Below are positions 1 to 10,985 of a stretch of 64,000 nucleotides of DNA, piece by piece; the stretch's first letter is position 1; every line of letters begins with the position of its first letter. Source of the stretch: Ascaphus truei (lineage: Eukaryota > Chordata > Amphibia > Anura > Ascaphidae); contig CM071570.1 in assembly GCA_036426205.1 (NCBI GenBank), positions 51,382,984 through 51,446,983 of the forward strand. Direction: 5' to 3'. The notes beneath the pieces were generated by a model. The model saw nothing but the letters and a program-made list of their open reading frames with translations, did no database searches and was not told the origin of the DNA. The translations under genes and the position numbers were made by a program.

Positions 1-239
1 ACAGTCACAAACCTCAATACACCCGGGTATACCCGAATTCGTGGGACTAGCCGAGCTCGAATAAAGTGTGTCGCCAGTGTAATGCCATGGTAGTCTTTAC
101 TGAGCGGTAATGGATATTCTAGTGAATAAATACTAGGACGATTTGTCAATGCACACAGTTTTTATTGATAATGGATACATTGGTTTAGATTTGTTTCTTT
201 TATATTTATTACCCAATATATACACTGATAAGTATGCTT
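1..239. other. Unassigned sequence before the first PLCB1 exon
   Basis: The first 80 bases contain a partly palindromic stretch (cccgggtatacccg) that could be the end of a DNA transposon cut by the window edge. The rest is AT-rich with no feature I can support. Confidence 0.3.
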
Positions 240-522
240 ATCTAACAATGTTTTAAAGACTGCCCATTTATCTTCCACGTTTTCCTGCAAAAATATAATT
301 TCAATTTATTCCTTGTAGATCATGCTGCAGTTTAGTCAAATCTGCCGTTGTAAAGTGTAACTTCTTTATTGAACCTGTATAATATGGTTTTTGGTCCTTT
401 ATTTTAAATGAGACCATTTTGATCACTGTTTCCCAAATGTTTCCTGACTTGAATATTTATTACTTCTACATTGTTTGATATTACAAAATCCAGTATTGCC
501 CCTCTCCCGGTTGGTTTCTTAA
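240..522 (-). pseudogene. LINE endonuclease fragment (CR1/L2-like)
   Basis: Read on the - strand with a few stops, this stretch gives TGRGAILDFVISNNVEV, then RKHLGNSDQN, then ENVEDKWAVFKTLL. The order and the GNSD(H)N motif are those of the C-terminal part of an APE-type endonuclease from a CR1/L2-like non-LTR retrotransposon, followed by the start of the linker to the reverse transcriptase. In-frame stops show it is dead. It belongs to a different family from the LINE copies at 3.8-5.7 and 11.9-15.7 kb. Confidence 0.6.
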
Positions 523-524
523 TA

Positions 525-770
525 ATGTATGTATGTATGTATGTATGTATGTATGTATGTATGTATATCTTTATTTATATAGCACCATTCATGTACATAG
601 CGCTTCACAGCAGTATTACACGTGATAATCATATAAATAACAAATAATACAAATAACACAATGGAAAGAAGTGCTTTCAGACATAAAAGTGACATTTAGG
701 AAAAGGAGTCCCTTCCCGAAGAGCTTACAATCTAATTGGTAAGTAGGAGGAGCTTACAAAGACAGTAGGA
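525..770. repeat. (ATGT)n microsatellite joined to a dispersed TTTATTTATATAGC repeat
   Basis: About ten ATGT units (525-566) run straight into a ~200-bp dispersed repeat that starts ctttatttatatagcaccat and ends near gagcttacaatctaattgg. A second, longer copy with the same ATGT lead lies at 2701-3150, so the tetranucleotide is part of the mobile unit or its tail. It looks like a LINE/SINE tail; the family was not identified. Confidence 0.6.
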
Positions 771-888
771 AGGTACTGCATAGTATATGTTTATACAAAA
801 CTTTTAAGACTAGGATGTTAGCTATAAAATGTATACATCTGAAGTACACCGGACTAAATGTATTCTTTATTTCCACATTTCCTTGTAG

Positions 889-1069
889 AAGTGAAAATAG
901 TAGTCCAGATCATAATTCTTCAACCGTGGAACAAGATTTAACCGCATTAGATGCAGAAATGGCTCAGAAATTAATAGAACTGAAGGAACAACAACAACAA
1001 CAGCTTCTTAATCTCCGACAGGAACAGTATTATAGTGAAAAATATCAGAAAAGAGAACATATTAAACAG
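889..1069 (+). CDS. PLCB1: PLCB1 exon (distal C-terminal domain, part 1)
   Basis: Internal exon of phospholipase C beta-1, the Gq-activated enzyme that splits PIP2 into IP3 and diacylglycerol. An acceptor (ccttgtag) ends at 888 and a donor (gtacag) starts at 1070. The exon opens in phase 2 and closes in phase 0. It encodes an acidic, serine-rich linker followed by a charged helix with [19 protein letters not shown] and [18 protein letters not shown], which I recognise from the elongated C-terminal coiled coil of PLCB1. That domain contacts Gq and the membrane. The last codon is Gln where I recall Leu in mammals. The next exon, 17.9 kb away, continues with [13 protein letters not shown]. The catalytic X/Y, PH and C2 exons must lie upstream of the window. 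Identification is strong; exact orthology is inferred. Confidence 0.93.
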
Positions 1070-1104
1070 GTACAGTACGGTATGATTTTTTGTAATTAGG
1101 GTCT

Positions 1105-1640
1105 CCTGCTTAAATGCTGTGACATGCTAATAGATGTTCTAGTGTGTATGTAGTCCAATCTGGACTGTCACCTCGAAGATGCCAGAGAAAGACTTCTAAA
1201 ATATTGATTTCTTTTTTGTGTTTTTTTTTTTTTTTTTTACAAAAAAAACACCCACTTTGCTGACCACTTAGAGAAGCCTCCAAGAAACCTTGTATTGGTA
1301 GTTGTTCCCTAGCTGGGGTAGAGACAGTGGGCCTCATTCTAGTAGCTTTGATAACTTTGCTGCCATCTTGAACGGTTTGGCATGTTCCCACCGAACGGTT
1401 TATCATTTGTGTTATCACTGTATTCAGAAAGAATATGAAACCCTCTCAAACCATGAGGTAGGAAAATGCCAAGTATTTGCCAAAAAATGCATTGCTTGTC
1501 ACTGTATTTATCTATAGCCTAAAGGGGCATAGATAAACACATTGGCAGTCAATGGGCAACCTGAAATAAAAATACACAATGAAAAAAAATACAATTAATG
1601 TTTTTCTTAGTTTTGACGTCTTCACCATCCGATTCCGAAT
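1105..1640. other. Unassigned PLCB1 intron sequence
   Basis: Contains a poly-T run (about 1219-1237) and otherwise no gene, RNA or repeat structure that I can support. Confidence 0.3.
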
Positions 1641-2125
1641 CGAGCAGCAACTTTTTCATTTTCGACGCAATGCTCCTCAACTTCTGGTAAGTTCTTCTTT
1701 TTTCTTCTTTATTATTTCTTGTTTATCGTCATCTGTTCCTTGTAATCTAATAGGCGGGTGTTGTCTTGTCGGCTTCTTATGGTCAAATGAGATGGGACAG
1801 GCCTTATATTATACGGTATAAGGCCTGTGATGTCACATTTTAGTGTCAGGTGATACAGCCCCAATCTGATTGGATGCTGTACCATGTGACAGGTTTTTTT
1901 TTTTTTTTTAAAGAATGTGATGTCATCAGCAAGGGAGGTACGTCACATCCTTAACACAAAATGGTTGCCATCACATGGTACTGGAACCGATCGTTTCATT
2001 TGACCTTGAGAAGCCGACGAGACAACATATGCCTATTGGATTACAATGTACAGATGAAGATAAAGAAGAAAAAAGGACTTACCAGAAGTTGAGGAGCAAG
2101 AGGATGAAGAGGTTGCTGCGGGACA
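1640..2125. repeat. Foldback (long inverted repeat) element
   Basis: The left arm, from tgctcctcaacttctggtaa to about 1795, is the reverse complement of the right arm, about 1995 to 2095, which includes ttaccagaagttgaggagca. The arms share the poly-pyrimidine block and the cttgtcggcttct / gaagccgacgaga segment. The centre holds two tgtgatgtcac-like blocks and a poly-T. The structure is that of a non-autonomous foldback/MITE. Target duplication was not resolved. Confidence 0.6.
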
Positions 2126-2189
2126 GATAAATACAGTGACAAGCACTGCATTTTTTGCCAAATGCTTGCTTTTATTTTATTGTTATGTA

Positions 2190-2480
2190 TTTTTGTTACT
2201 TTTTTTTATTATGTATTTTTGGTGCTTGTGTTTTTTATTGTTTTTTTGTTGCTTGGTTTGTTTTTGTGTTTTTTTGGTGATTGGTTTGCTTAATTGTAGG
2301 GTTTTTTTGGTGATTGGTTTATTTTATTGCTTTGTATTTTTGGTGATTGTTTTATTTTATTGCTTTGTATTTTTGGTTATTGGTTTTTTAATTGTTCTGT
2401 ATTTTTGGTGCTGGTTTTATTAATTGTTGAGTCTTTTTGCTGATTGATTTTTTTTTTAATTGTTGTGTCTTTTTGATGCT
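2190..2480. repeat. T-rich degenerate minisatellite
   Basis: Seven to eight degenerate units of roughly 35 bp built on tatttttggtgattggtt plus tattttattgctttg. The translated frame across it is low complexity (Phe/Leu/Cys) and not a gene. Confidence 0.65.
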
Positions 2481-2700
2481 GGCTAAAAGGCACCTTCTAT
2501 AGTGCTTAAACAGGTTGTGTTATCTCTATGCATCGTTTACAGTGTGACTTTTTTAATGGTGCTGTAGGTTACATATGAAGGTACGAAGTGCAGGCTTTGT
2601 GATGGTGTGAGGTTAAAACACTGCATAAAGTAATAATATTTTGCTGGTATTCATTACTTGTGGTAGCAAACGAAACAGCATCTTTGGGAATTTCTTTAAA

Positions 2701-3150
2701 ACATGTATGTATGTATGTCTTTATTTATATAGCGCCATTAATGTACATAGTGCTTCAAAGTAGTAATACACGTGACAATCATATAAATAATACAAATAAA
2801 AGAACATGGGAATAAGTGCTTCAGACTTAAAAATTAACATTTAAGAAGAGGAGTGCCTGATCTGAAGAGCTTACAATCTAATTGGTAGGTAGGAAGGTTG
2901 TACAGAGACAGTAGGAGGGCATTCTGGTAAGTGTGTCTGCAAGGGCCAAGCTTTATGGTGTATAGTATTAGCCACGGAGCTACTCATATGCTTCGTTAAG
3001 CAGGTGTGTTTTAAGGTGAGCCTTAAAGGTGGATAGAGAGGGTGCTAGTCAGGTATTGAGGGGAAGGGAATTCCAGAGGTGTGGGGCAGTCATTGAGAAA
3101 GGTTTAAGGTGGGAGAGGGCTGTAGATACAAAGGGGGTAGCTAGAGACAC
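2701..3150. repeat. Dispersed TTTATTTATATAGCGCC repeat, longer copy
   Basis: Second copy of the unit at 525-770, including the ATGT lead and cttatttatatagcgccat, continuing beyond it with gagccttaaaggtggatagag and gggaattccagaggtgtggg. A partial relative (ATGT-type lead plus tatatagcgctttac) lies at about 48315-48370. Confidence 0.6.
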
Positions 3151-3159
3151 CCTTGCGCG

Positions 3160-3765
3160 GGAACCGCTGTTCCCACACAACATCCCTACCATGGCCGAGT
3201 GCACTGTATCTCACTATTTGTTACCAGGGGCTTCCTGGTAGTACAAGTGAAGGGGTAGCGTTTCCTGCATTGTGTTTGCCCCAGCTGTGATTTCCTGGGT
3301 AAAAGGAATCGGGGAAAACAGCCCCTGCGATGTGTTCCCTCCTTACCTCCTGCTACACAGCATTCCGCTGCAAGCGGTCAGAGAGCGCATCCCTCGCGGC
3401 ACGCTTCCTCCTTGCCTCCTGCTGTACAGTCTCCTGCGCACCTTACAGAGCGCATGCGCCCACGGAGGGCTTTCAAGGTTCCCACGGAGCTTGGCTCCGC
3501 CCTTCTGCTTGCGACGCGTGGCTCCCCAGCTGAGCGTCAACATTAATATCTTCCTCACCTGTCTCCTGTTTCTCACAGCCTATCCCTGCCTCCACAGAGG
3601 CTGCTCCACCCCCCCTCCGCAGAGGCCGCTCCACACCCCACCTCCGCTCCACCCCCTTCTCTCATTGGACTCCTGTTACCATATATGCTCAGCTCTGTTA
3701 CTTCCTCTTTGGCTGAGCATAGTTATTGGTAGCCTTGTGTTCCCACGTCTTTGTCTCTGCCTTTT
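3160..3765. mobile_element. LTR-like GC-rich segment, left part, interrupted by the LINE
   Basis: CpG-containing, C-rich sequence that stops exactly at the LINE tail. Text on the far side of the LINE (from 5659) looks like its continuation. No TG...CA ends with target duplication could be fixed, so the LTR label is tentative. Confidence 0.35.
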
Positions 3766-5658
3766 ATTTATTTATTTATTTATACAATATTTTACCAGGA
3801 AGTAATACATTGAGAGTTAACTCTCATTTTCAAGTATGTCCTGGGCACAGAGTTAAAACAAATAATACATGGTTACAAATACAGTTACATAAATGAACAG
3901 GGTATACATTATATACAAAACATTGCATGCACAGGTAAAGATTAATATATATTATGGGCGTATGAAACAGTTACAGACCAGATTAAAATGTGTGACAGCT
4001 TAAGATTTGAAAGAACTTAAACTAGTGGTAGATGTGAGAGTCTTTGGTAGGTTGTTCCAGTTTTGGGGTGCACGGTAAGAGAAGGAGGAACGTCCGGATA
4101 CTTTGTTGAGCCTTGGGACCATGAACAGTCTTTTGGAGTCTGATCTCAGATGATAGGTGCTGCATGTGGTAGGGGTTAGGAGCTTGTTCAGGTAGCTGGG
4201 TAGCTTGCCCATAAAGAATTTGAAGGCAAGACAGGAAAGGTGAGCTTTGCGCCTAGACTAGAGTGATGACCCATCTAGTTCTTTAAGCATTTCGCAGTGG
4301 TTGTGTTATAGTTGCATTGGAGAACAAAACAACAAATTGAATTCTAGAGGGTGTCAAGTTTGCCAAGGTGGGTTTGAGGTGCCGAGCCATATACTATGTC
4401 TCCATAGTCAATAATTGGCATTAGCATCTGCTGTGCGATACGCTTTCTGACCAGGAGACTTAGGGAGGATTTGTTCCTGTAAAGTACCCCTAGTTTGGCA
4501 TAGGTTTTGGATGTCAGGGTATCAATGTGCATCCTGAATGTTAAGTGGGAGTCAAACCATATGCCCAGGTATTTAAAACTAGTGACATGGGTTAGGGTGG
4601 TGTTAGCATTGGTTCTAATCTGGAGCTCAGTCACTGGAAGCTTTAAAAATGTAGTCTTGGTCCCAAATACCATTGTTACAGTCTTGTCAGTGTTTAAAAA
4701 CAGTTTGTTTTGGGAAATCCAGTTTTCGAGTCTTAAAAAGTCAGACTGAAGTATGTGTTGAAGGTCAGAGAGGCTATGGCTGTGTGCATATAGGATTGTG
4801 TCATCTGCATACATGTGTATTGAGGCTTCCTCACAAGCTGTGGGAAAATCATTGATGAACACTGAGAAGAGTAGGGGCCCCAGAACAGAGCCTTGCAGGA
4901 CACGACAGGTGATATCCAGAGGGTTGGAGTTAGAGCCTGAGATGGACACATGTTGGGATCTACCTGATAGGTAGGACTGAAACCAGTTTAAAGCATGCTT
5001 CCCTATTCCAGAGCTCTGGAGTTTGTTAAGCAGGATAGCATGATCAACAGTATCAAAAGCCTTTGCAAAATCTAGGAATACTTCACCAGTGAGTTGTCTT
5101 CGTTCCATTCCACACTGGATTTCATTGCAAACTTTTAGCAGGGTAGTTACGGTGGAGTGTTTGGGGCGAAAGCCAGATTGGAATTGGCTAGGGACATTTG
5201 TCTTGGTATAGTAATCGCTTAATTGGGAGTGGACACATTTTTCCATTACTTTGGATAGAATTGGGAGAAGTGAGATTGGCCTGTAGTTTGAGACAGTGTT
5301 TTTGTCCCCACTTTTGAAGGTTGGGACAACTCTGGCAGTTTTCCAGGTCTTAGGGATATGGCCTGCAGACAGGATAGAGTTGACTATGGAAGCAGTTGGT
5401 TTGGCAATGGCTGGTGCACCAAGTCGTAGGAACCTAGATTGTAGTAAATCAGGTCCACATTGGCTGCTTAGTTTTAATTTGAGGAGCGCTTGTGTAATCT
5501 CCTCTTCAGATACTGGGCCAAATTGAAAATTGTGGGCAGTGTTGGGAGGGGGTTGGGCTATGTGGGTACTCCGAGGATGAGATTCATGTTTGTGGTTTGG
5601 GCTGCGTTTCGCTAATAAGTTAGTGGCACACCCCACAAAGTAATCGTTTATTGCATTG
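3766..5658 (-). mobile_element. 5'-truncated non-LTR retrotransposon (Crack/L2-like LINE), copy 1
   Basis: Oriented on the - strand. The 3' end is an (AAAT)n tail (plus-strand ttta repeats at 3766-3783), preceded by a 3' region with ccaggaagtaatacattgag that recurs at 11891 and 32765. Coding sequence covers only the reverse transcriptase part, so the copy is 5'-truncated near 5658, where it loses similarity with copy 2. It sits in an LTR-like segment. Confidence 0.8.
4000..5636 (-). pseudogene. LINE reverse transcriptase, nearly intact but interrupted
   Basis: A 430-codon open stretch (4344-5636) carries the RT domain in order: VSNYRPISLLPILSKVMEK, FLDFAKAFDTVDHAILL, RVLQGSVLGPLLFSVFINDF and the catalytic MYADDTILY box, then the thumb with SFKYLGIWFDSHLTF. 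A stop separates it from the C-terminal part (4000-4212), which has RSSFSYRAPQNWNNLPKTL. The canonical GxPQGS box reads RVLQGS, a decay sign. The motifs place it in the Jockey superfamily, probably the L2/Crack group. No endonuclease is present in this copy. Confidence 0.85.
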
Positions 5659-6040
5659 TTTTCTCTGTGCGGCTAACCTTGTTGCTGCTTGCCTTCCTGT
5701 GTACCGACCCGGCTAGACATTGGACCCTGCTCTGGATTATCGACCCTGGCTTGCCTCAGATCTTCCGACATTCTCCATCCCTGTAGACGGCAAATGGACA
5801 ATCTACTTCTCTTCGGGTTCCAACCCTTGACCTCGGCACCTCGGACTCTGACTATTCTCCTGGCACCTACCTAAGACATCGGCAAGTATCAAGGCTAACC
5901 CACTCTCTCCAACCCAGACCTGGATCTTGACTATCCACCCTCCAGGTGTGCCTCCACTGCTGTGGGTGCGCAGTTCTATACTTTTCCACCTCAGTACCGG
6001 GGTCCCGCCTTGTTCATGGTGAGCGCAAGCATTACACCGG
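5659..6040. mobile_element. LTR-like segment, right part
   Basis: C/T-rich text (ttgctgcttgccttcctgtg, then tgtaccgacccggct) resembling U5 sequence of amphibian Ty3-like LTRs as I remember them. It probably continues the 3160-3765 block across the LINE insertion. The end near gcaagcattaca is only a guess. Confidence 0.35.
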
Positions 6041-6835
6041 GCAGAGACGTGAGCCTAAAATCCAAATACCAGTGATGTGGAACTCCGCACCTTAAGCCCA
6101 AGGTGTTACTACCACCCCTGTCGGGCCAGATGGAAGATGCAGCCTATCTGTAGAAGTGTGCAGATTAGATCATGAGATCGGGAGCGGACACTCCAAAGGA
6201 ACCGTGTGTACCAATTAACCTACGAGACTTACCCGGATAGGTGACCGCCCGGGAGGAGGCTGAGGCACTTCCGCGGTGGTGCAGGATTGGGACCACTGCC
6301 TGCAAGTCGCCGCCAGCGATAGAGAGGTGTCCCGGTCCTCTTTCCCAAGGGGCATGTCCAACGCTGCCGGGGAGACAGACAAGTCGGAGGGCCCCATCGC
6401 GATGTTCCGACCGGGGTGTCATTGCTCTGTTACCAGAGTGTTAATTCCCATCAGCTGGAACGAGCGGGAGAGGTGTCCAGGATCCGCTACATCATCGGAG
6501 GCAACAGAATTACCTGCACGGAGGATCCCCAAGGCCTTGGAGGATTCTCGTGAGGCCATGTCGGATGTGCCTGCAACCCGGTCTGGAGAACCACGCGGAT
6601 GCGGAGGAGCGTCTGAGCAGTGAGGATGTGTTACCTTCCCAGGTGCCAGAGATGACCACAGCCCCGCAGATTTATAAGGATGCTTCCGCTCAACAGGGAG
6701 CAGCGGAGGAATCCTGTGAAGAGGTACCGGCAGGTACTTCTTCCTCCTCCTCAGATGAAACCACCCTTCCGGTGCGACCGAATGTGGCCATCAATATAAA
6801 ATATTCGTTAGTCTTAACCATTTCAGGACTTTGAG
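6041..6835 (+). other. Unassigned GC-rich stretch with open frames
   Basis: Several overlapping open frames on both strands (the best on + run 6276-6623 and 6550-6834, the latter with a Ser/Glu-rich end). No domain is recognisable. It may be internal sequence of the preceding LTR-like element (gag-like composition), but nothing proves coding function. Confidence 0.3.
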
Positions 6836-7855
6836 CACGCATATTTGAAACCTTTTATGTTTGCTTGGGAACTACAGTAATAATGATCTTATACAGACAA
6901 TGTCATGGAACAGGATTCCATATTTTTCTGTCTCCTTTTGCAGTTCATGGGATTCATTTCTCTCTAGTTCAGCTGCCTGTTATTTCCCCTGTCCCAGCAG
7001 CTTGCTGCATGTGAAAGGGCAACATTTTGCTACACATGTTGTTTACTCGGACATAGTCAGTGAGTTGCTATAGCAACCTCAGCATTTTTCTCAGAATGGG
7101 CTAGTCTGCTGTCTCCCCCTCTGCCTTGCTCACAGATGGTCTGTCCCCAGGCTATCTTGTTACCCAGAATACACTCACACTTCCTTTTCCACCTAAGATC
7201 ACAGTGAGTACAGACCTGTCTGCATCCACCCCTGGTAAGGCCTTTCTGTCTTACCGTAGTCCACCTCATAGAAGCATTCCTGATAAAGAAGCACTCTCTA
7301 CTCACACTACACCTACAAGTACCCGTTGTTTTCTACTTCTGCAATAAAGTTAAAAAAGACATTAAGGACTTTTGATGCTTTGGAAGAGGGAAGACATGAG
7401 TTAAAGCTAACTGGAGCTATTCATACTTCAAACGTGACCCTAGTTTCAGGATAGACAAGCAAGTGGTAAGAAAAGCATGCTTGCTAGTATGCCTAACTTA
7501 AAGGACTTTCTAATGATAAACGAGACAACTTATTATTTTTTTACCTTAAAAAGACTTTCACACATAGGGTGGTTCATTTATTTCTGTTTAAGCCAACTGA
7601 CATTACTGAATTGTTTAATTATCCTCAGTGTTTCTGCAATGCACTTGGAGCAAGGAACAATTATAGTCCCCCGTGGGCTCAGTTTAAATTAATATTTGTT
7701 CAGATGTAAATCTACTTCACAGATGTACAGTATGAGCCAACTGTTCCTTAAATAAGTATTTAATTGATGAATTGCCCCATTGTTTTAGAGGAGAGATTTT
7801 TCTTTTACAAATAACAATACACAATTACAGTTTTATATATTTCAGGTCATGGTTT
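6836..7855. other. Unassigned PLCB1 intron sequence
   Basis: AT-rich, with one aataaag polyadenylation-like signal near 7343. No gene, RNA or repeat structure that I can support. Confidence 0.3.
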
Positions 7856-7875
7856 ATTTATTATAATAATATAAG

Positions 7876-8640
7876 TGTAACAGTGCCCCCCCCCCCAATC
7901 GCATATCAGGGCCATTACTGGGTATTTGTGGTGCATACCTGCTGGTAACAAGAGGGCTGAGTCACCCGTGGTAAACTTGGGACACAGGACAGGCTTCTGG
8001 GGTCCATATCCCATGTAATACTTAGCAGTGCAGCACCTCCATCTGCCGTAGGCTCCAGGGATATGGAGGCAATCTCCCACGGTAGAATTGTAACTCTCCC
8101 CCCAATTAGATCACACACCAGGCAGGAGGTATATTGCAAAATAGGAACTGGTTTATTACTACTCGTATTGCAGTAATACAGGTACTCAGTAGTCACCTGC
8201 CAGATGACAGTCTTTTCTCTCAGATATCACCGGAGATAGTCACTGGACAGTCACTACGGGCCTAGAGCACCTGCAGCCGTCCTAGCTCTTCCCCACCTCC
8301 CTAGCAGAGGTATAGTCACTTTACTCCTCCCCGGAGGGAAGAGCACATGGGAGGGCCCCAATCTCAGGCTCCCAGTCGTGACCTGCCTTCCTCATGTGGA
8401 AGGACAACCACCCACTAGCAGGGCGGTCCTTCCCTTAAGTACAGCCAGAGGGCGGGCATCCCGTTGGCCCAGACACAACAGGATATGCCACCCCTACCAT
8501 CACTCAAGCGCAGCACCAAAGGATGAAGCGGGAAAACCACATGATAACTACTGGAAAACCTGTGAACAGGAAAGAACAAAAACACTAGGCGCTTACCCCA
8601 AGTTACGAAACAGAGATAAAAGAATGGTATAATAAAAGAT
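7876..8640. mobile_element. LTR-like fragment starting TGTAACAGTGCCCC
   Basis: The start tgtaacagtgccccc, a C-tract, a tttattact stretch and C-rich downstream text resemble an amphibian LTR. No matching ...ACA end or target duplication was found, so the boundaries are guesses. Confidence 0.3.
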
Positions 8641-8842
8641 AATTAATAACTCCAGTAGGTTATCTCCGAAAATAACCAAAGATAACCTTCGATCCCTTCT
8701 GCTTCAACCCGGTATAGGGATCATCCAAATCCCTCAAGATACATAAAAACAGAAAAAACAGGGGAGCAAGGGGTTATATAAATTCAGGGCACAAAACTCG
8801 CAAATGGTCCCAAATAATAGAGGTAAACACCCCTAATAGGGG

Positions 8843-8880
8843 ATGATGATGGTGGTGATGGTGGTGATGGTGGTGATAAT
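8843..8880. repeat. (GGTGAT)n microsatellite
   Basis: Runs of gatgatgatggtggtgat, about six imperfect hexamers, in otherwise unassigned sequence between 8640 and 9100. Confidence 0.75.
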
Positions 8881-9458
8881 ATTAATAAACTTACATGGCT
8901 TTGTGTAAGCCTGGGTACACAAAGGTATCTTTGATAACTACTCCAGCTTGTCCCTGGAGGAGGAGAAAGGGTATGTATGATATTAATGTTAATAATAAAA
9001 TACTTACACGGCCCTGTGTAAGTAAAGATGTGGTATAAGGGTCTGTGGGGTTCAGCTTAACCCTTCCAGGATGCAGATCAAAATCAAGGCACCAAACTGT
9101 GTTCTTTAAATAAGAACTGCAGTCAAAGCTCCTCTTTTAGGTGCTTGGAGTTAGGCAGTCCTTTTCATTCTCCCCGATCCAGCAGTTCAGGGGTGAGTGA
9201 TGCACAGTATCAGTATAGAGTTTCAAACTGAACATTTATTAGATAAATCAGCTGCACAAATAAACACAGGGATAACACTCACATAGAATAGTCTTTAGGC
9301 TCTTAGCCATGTTTCAGTGAAACGTTCAAGCCACAGGGGCTGCTCAACTCTGCGTCCGGAGTGCAGGGAGATGACGCGCCTCTGCTCGGGAGCAAGTTGT
9401 GGCTGTCAGAGTGTTCACTGTCTACAGAAGCCTCGACTGATCAAAAATAGGTACAGTT

Positions 9459-9501
9459 GGAGCAGCGCGTTTCGCCGTGAACACGGCTTCCTCAGGCTCT
9501 T
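9459..9501 (-). ncRNA. Hammerhead ribozyme, decayed (HHR-A)
   Basis: On the - strand: stem I strand GAGC, core CTGAGGA (9489-9495; position 7 of the core tolerates any base), stem II GCCGT/ACGGC, GAAA (9470-9473), a self-complementary CGCG stem III, then CT and the stem I partner GCTC. All three helices can form. The cleavage triplet reads GCU instead of N-U-H, so self-cleavage is probably lost. It lies about 0.8 kb downstream of the PLE endonuclease remnant on the same strand, the place expected of a PLE pseudo-LTR. Confidence 0.7.
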
Positions 9502-10285
9502 AAATTGTGGTTGGAGGGGTCCCATCAGTATATATATAGACCCTCAGAGATGATTAATTACATAATTAAAGGGGGCTGTCCCCACAGGCACATCTTTAAA
9601 GTTAAAAGTGGGTCCAGACACTCCTGCTGTCTGGGTATCTGTACTCGATATGGCTAGCTGTACCTCTATACAGGAAGCATTTCATAACATCCTTTGTATT
9701 TATAAAATTTACACAGTGGTAATAATACAAAATTTAGAAAGTCAAAAAATAATAAAAAATTCCATGAAATTCATCATTCCTATTTCTAAGTGTGATTATT
9801 TGGCCATTTCTAGTTTATGGGCTCAACCAAAAAACAAATGTTCCCTTTACACACTCTCATTGTAAAATTTGTACAAATTTTTTTTTATTTAAAACCTTTA
9901 AAATTAATTTATCACATGAATTTATACATATGTATTTAAAATCTTAAAAAATAGTTAAAAAATACTACTTTATTCAATTTAAGTCAAATTTATTATAAGC
10001 TAAAAACAAATTTAAACTTGCATAGATTTATCATATTCGCAGATTAGCTGAAAAGTTAATATTTGGGAAATGGGAGAAGAAAATATAAAGAGTGTTTAGT
10101 CATATTTTGTGTAAGAGTATATATCAAAAAACATCCTATTAAAAGTAAGCAAAAATGTAATAAATATCTTTATTGATCTAAAAATTGGTTTGGATATAGG
10201 TAGAGAAAACTTACCATAAACACAGAACACGAAAATGGGGAAAGTGTGTTTTATTATATGAAAGCTGCAATGTCCAACTCTACGT
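9502..10285. other. PLE-associated non-coding and AT-rich sequence
   Basis: Lies between HHR-A and the end of the PLE coding remnant. Very AT-rich (9700-10270), consistent with a PLE 3' untranslated region on the - strand. No other feature seen. Confidence 0.4.
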
Positions 10286-10985
10286 TTATACCATTGGGGG
10301 GGTGAGGCTTTTAAGCTTATAGATCCAGAACGTCTCCCTTTGACGGAGACGCCTGAGTCTATCGCCCCCCCCCCCCCCCCAGTTTTTTGTAACCAGCTCT
10401 AATCCCCTATATATTAATCCCGTGGGGTCTCCTCCATGTTTTTGGTTAAAGTGCATGGATACACTATGAGATAACAGGCCTCTCCTAATGTTCCCTATGT
10501 GTTCCAGTATGCGGACCCGCAAGCTTCTTGTAGCCCAAATACTGGAGTCCACATGGGCACTCAAGTAGGTATACCACAAAAGTCATTTTACAATTGATGA
10601 ATTGTTTTGTAGAAAAAATTTCATTAGTGATATTAGAGCTAAAACTTACTTTGTCCTTTGACGCATGTTGGCAAGCTTTGCAATTAAAACAATTAAAAAA
10701 TCCTACCGGTTTAGGTAACCAGTTGTTTGTTTGAGTTTTAATCTCTTTCTTATAAACGCTAGGGACCAGTTGATTTTTAATATTTTCTGCTTTTTTAAAA
10801 ATTACTCGTGGAGCCTCCGGTAGATAGTTTTTCAATAATGTGTCCTTACGTAGAATGTGCCAATGTTTCTTTAAAATGTTACTTATTTTATGGGCTTCGC
10901 GATTATATCTTGTGACGAAGGGCACTACCCAATTTGTGCTACCCTCCTTAGGTTTAGACATTAAGAGTTCCTCTTTACTTAACTG
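10286..10985 (-). pseudogene. Penelope-like element (PLE) C-terminus with GIY-YIG endonuclease
   Basis: On the - strand the linker (STNWVVPFVTRYNREAHKI, IFKKAENIKNQLVPS) leads to a Cys-containing segment (FFNCFNCKACQH). Then comes the GIY-YIG-type core FVVYLLECPCGLQYLGYKK, and after a frameshift near 10530 RSLRVRILEHIGNIRRGLL, VSMHFNQKHGGDP and RLRQRETFWIYKLKSLTP. This is the C-terminal half of a PLE protein; the reverse transcriptase is missing. A run of G/C at 10366-10380 adds another disruption. PLEs are retroelements that pair an RT related to telomerase with a GIY-YIG nuclease. Confidence 0.85.

Noticed and set aside
2136..2423. 95-codon hydrophobic open frame that looks like a membrane protein
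   Set aside because: Pure translation of a T-rich minisatellite.
3272..3805. 177-codon open frame on +
   Set aside because: Low-complexity C-rich LTR-like sequence running into the LINE tail; no domain and no conserved start context.
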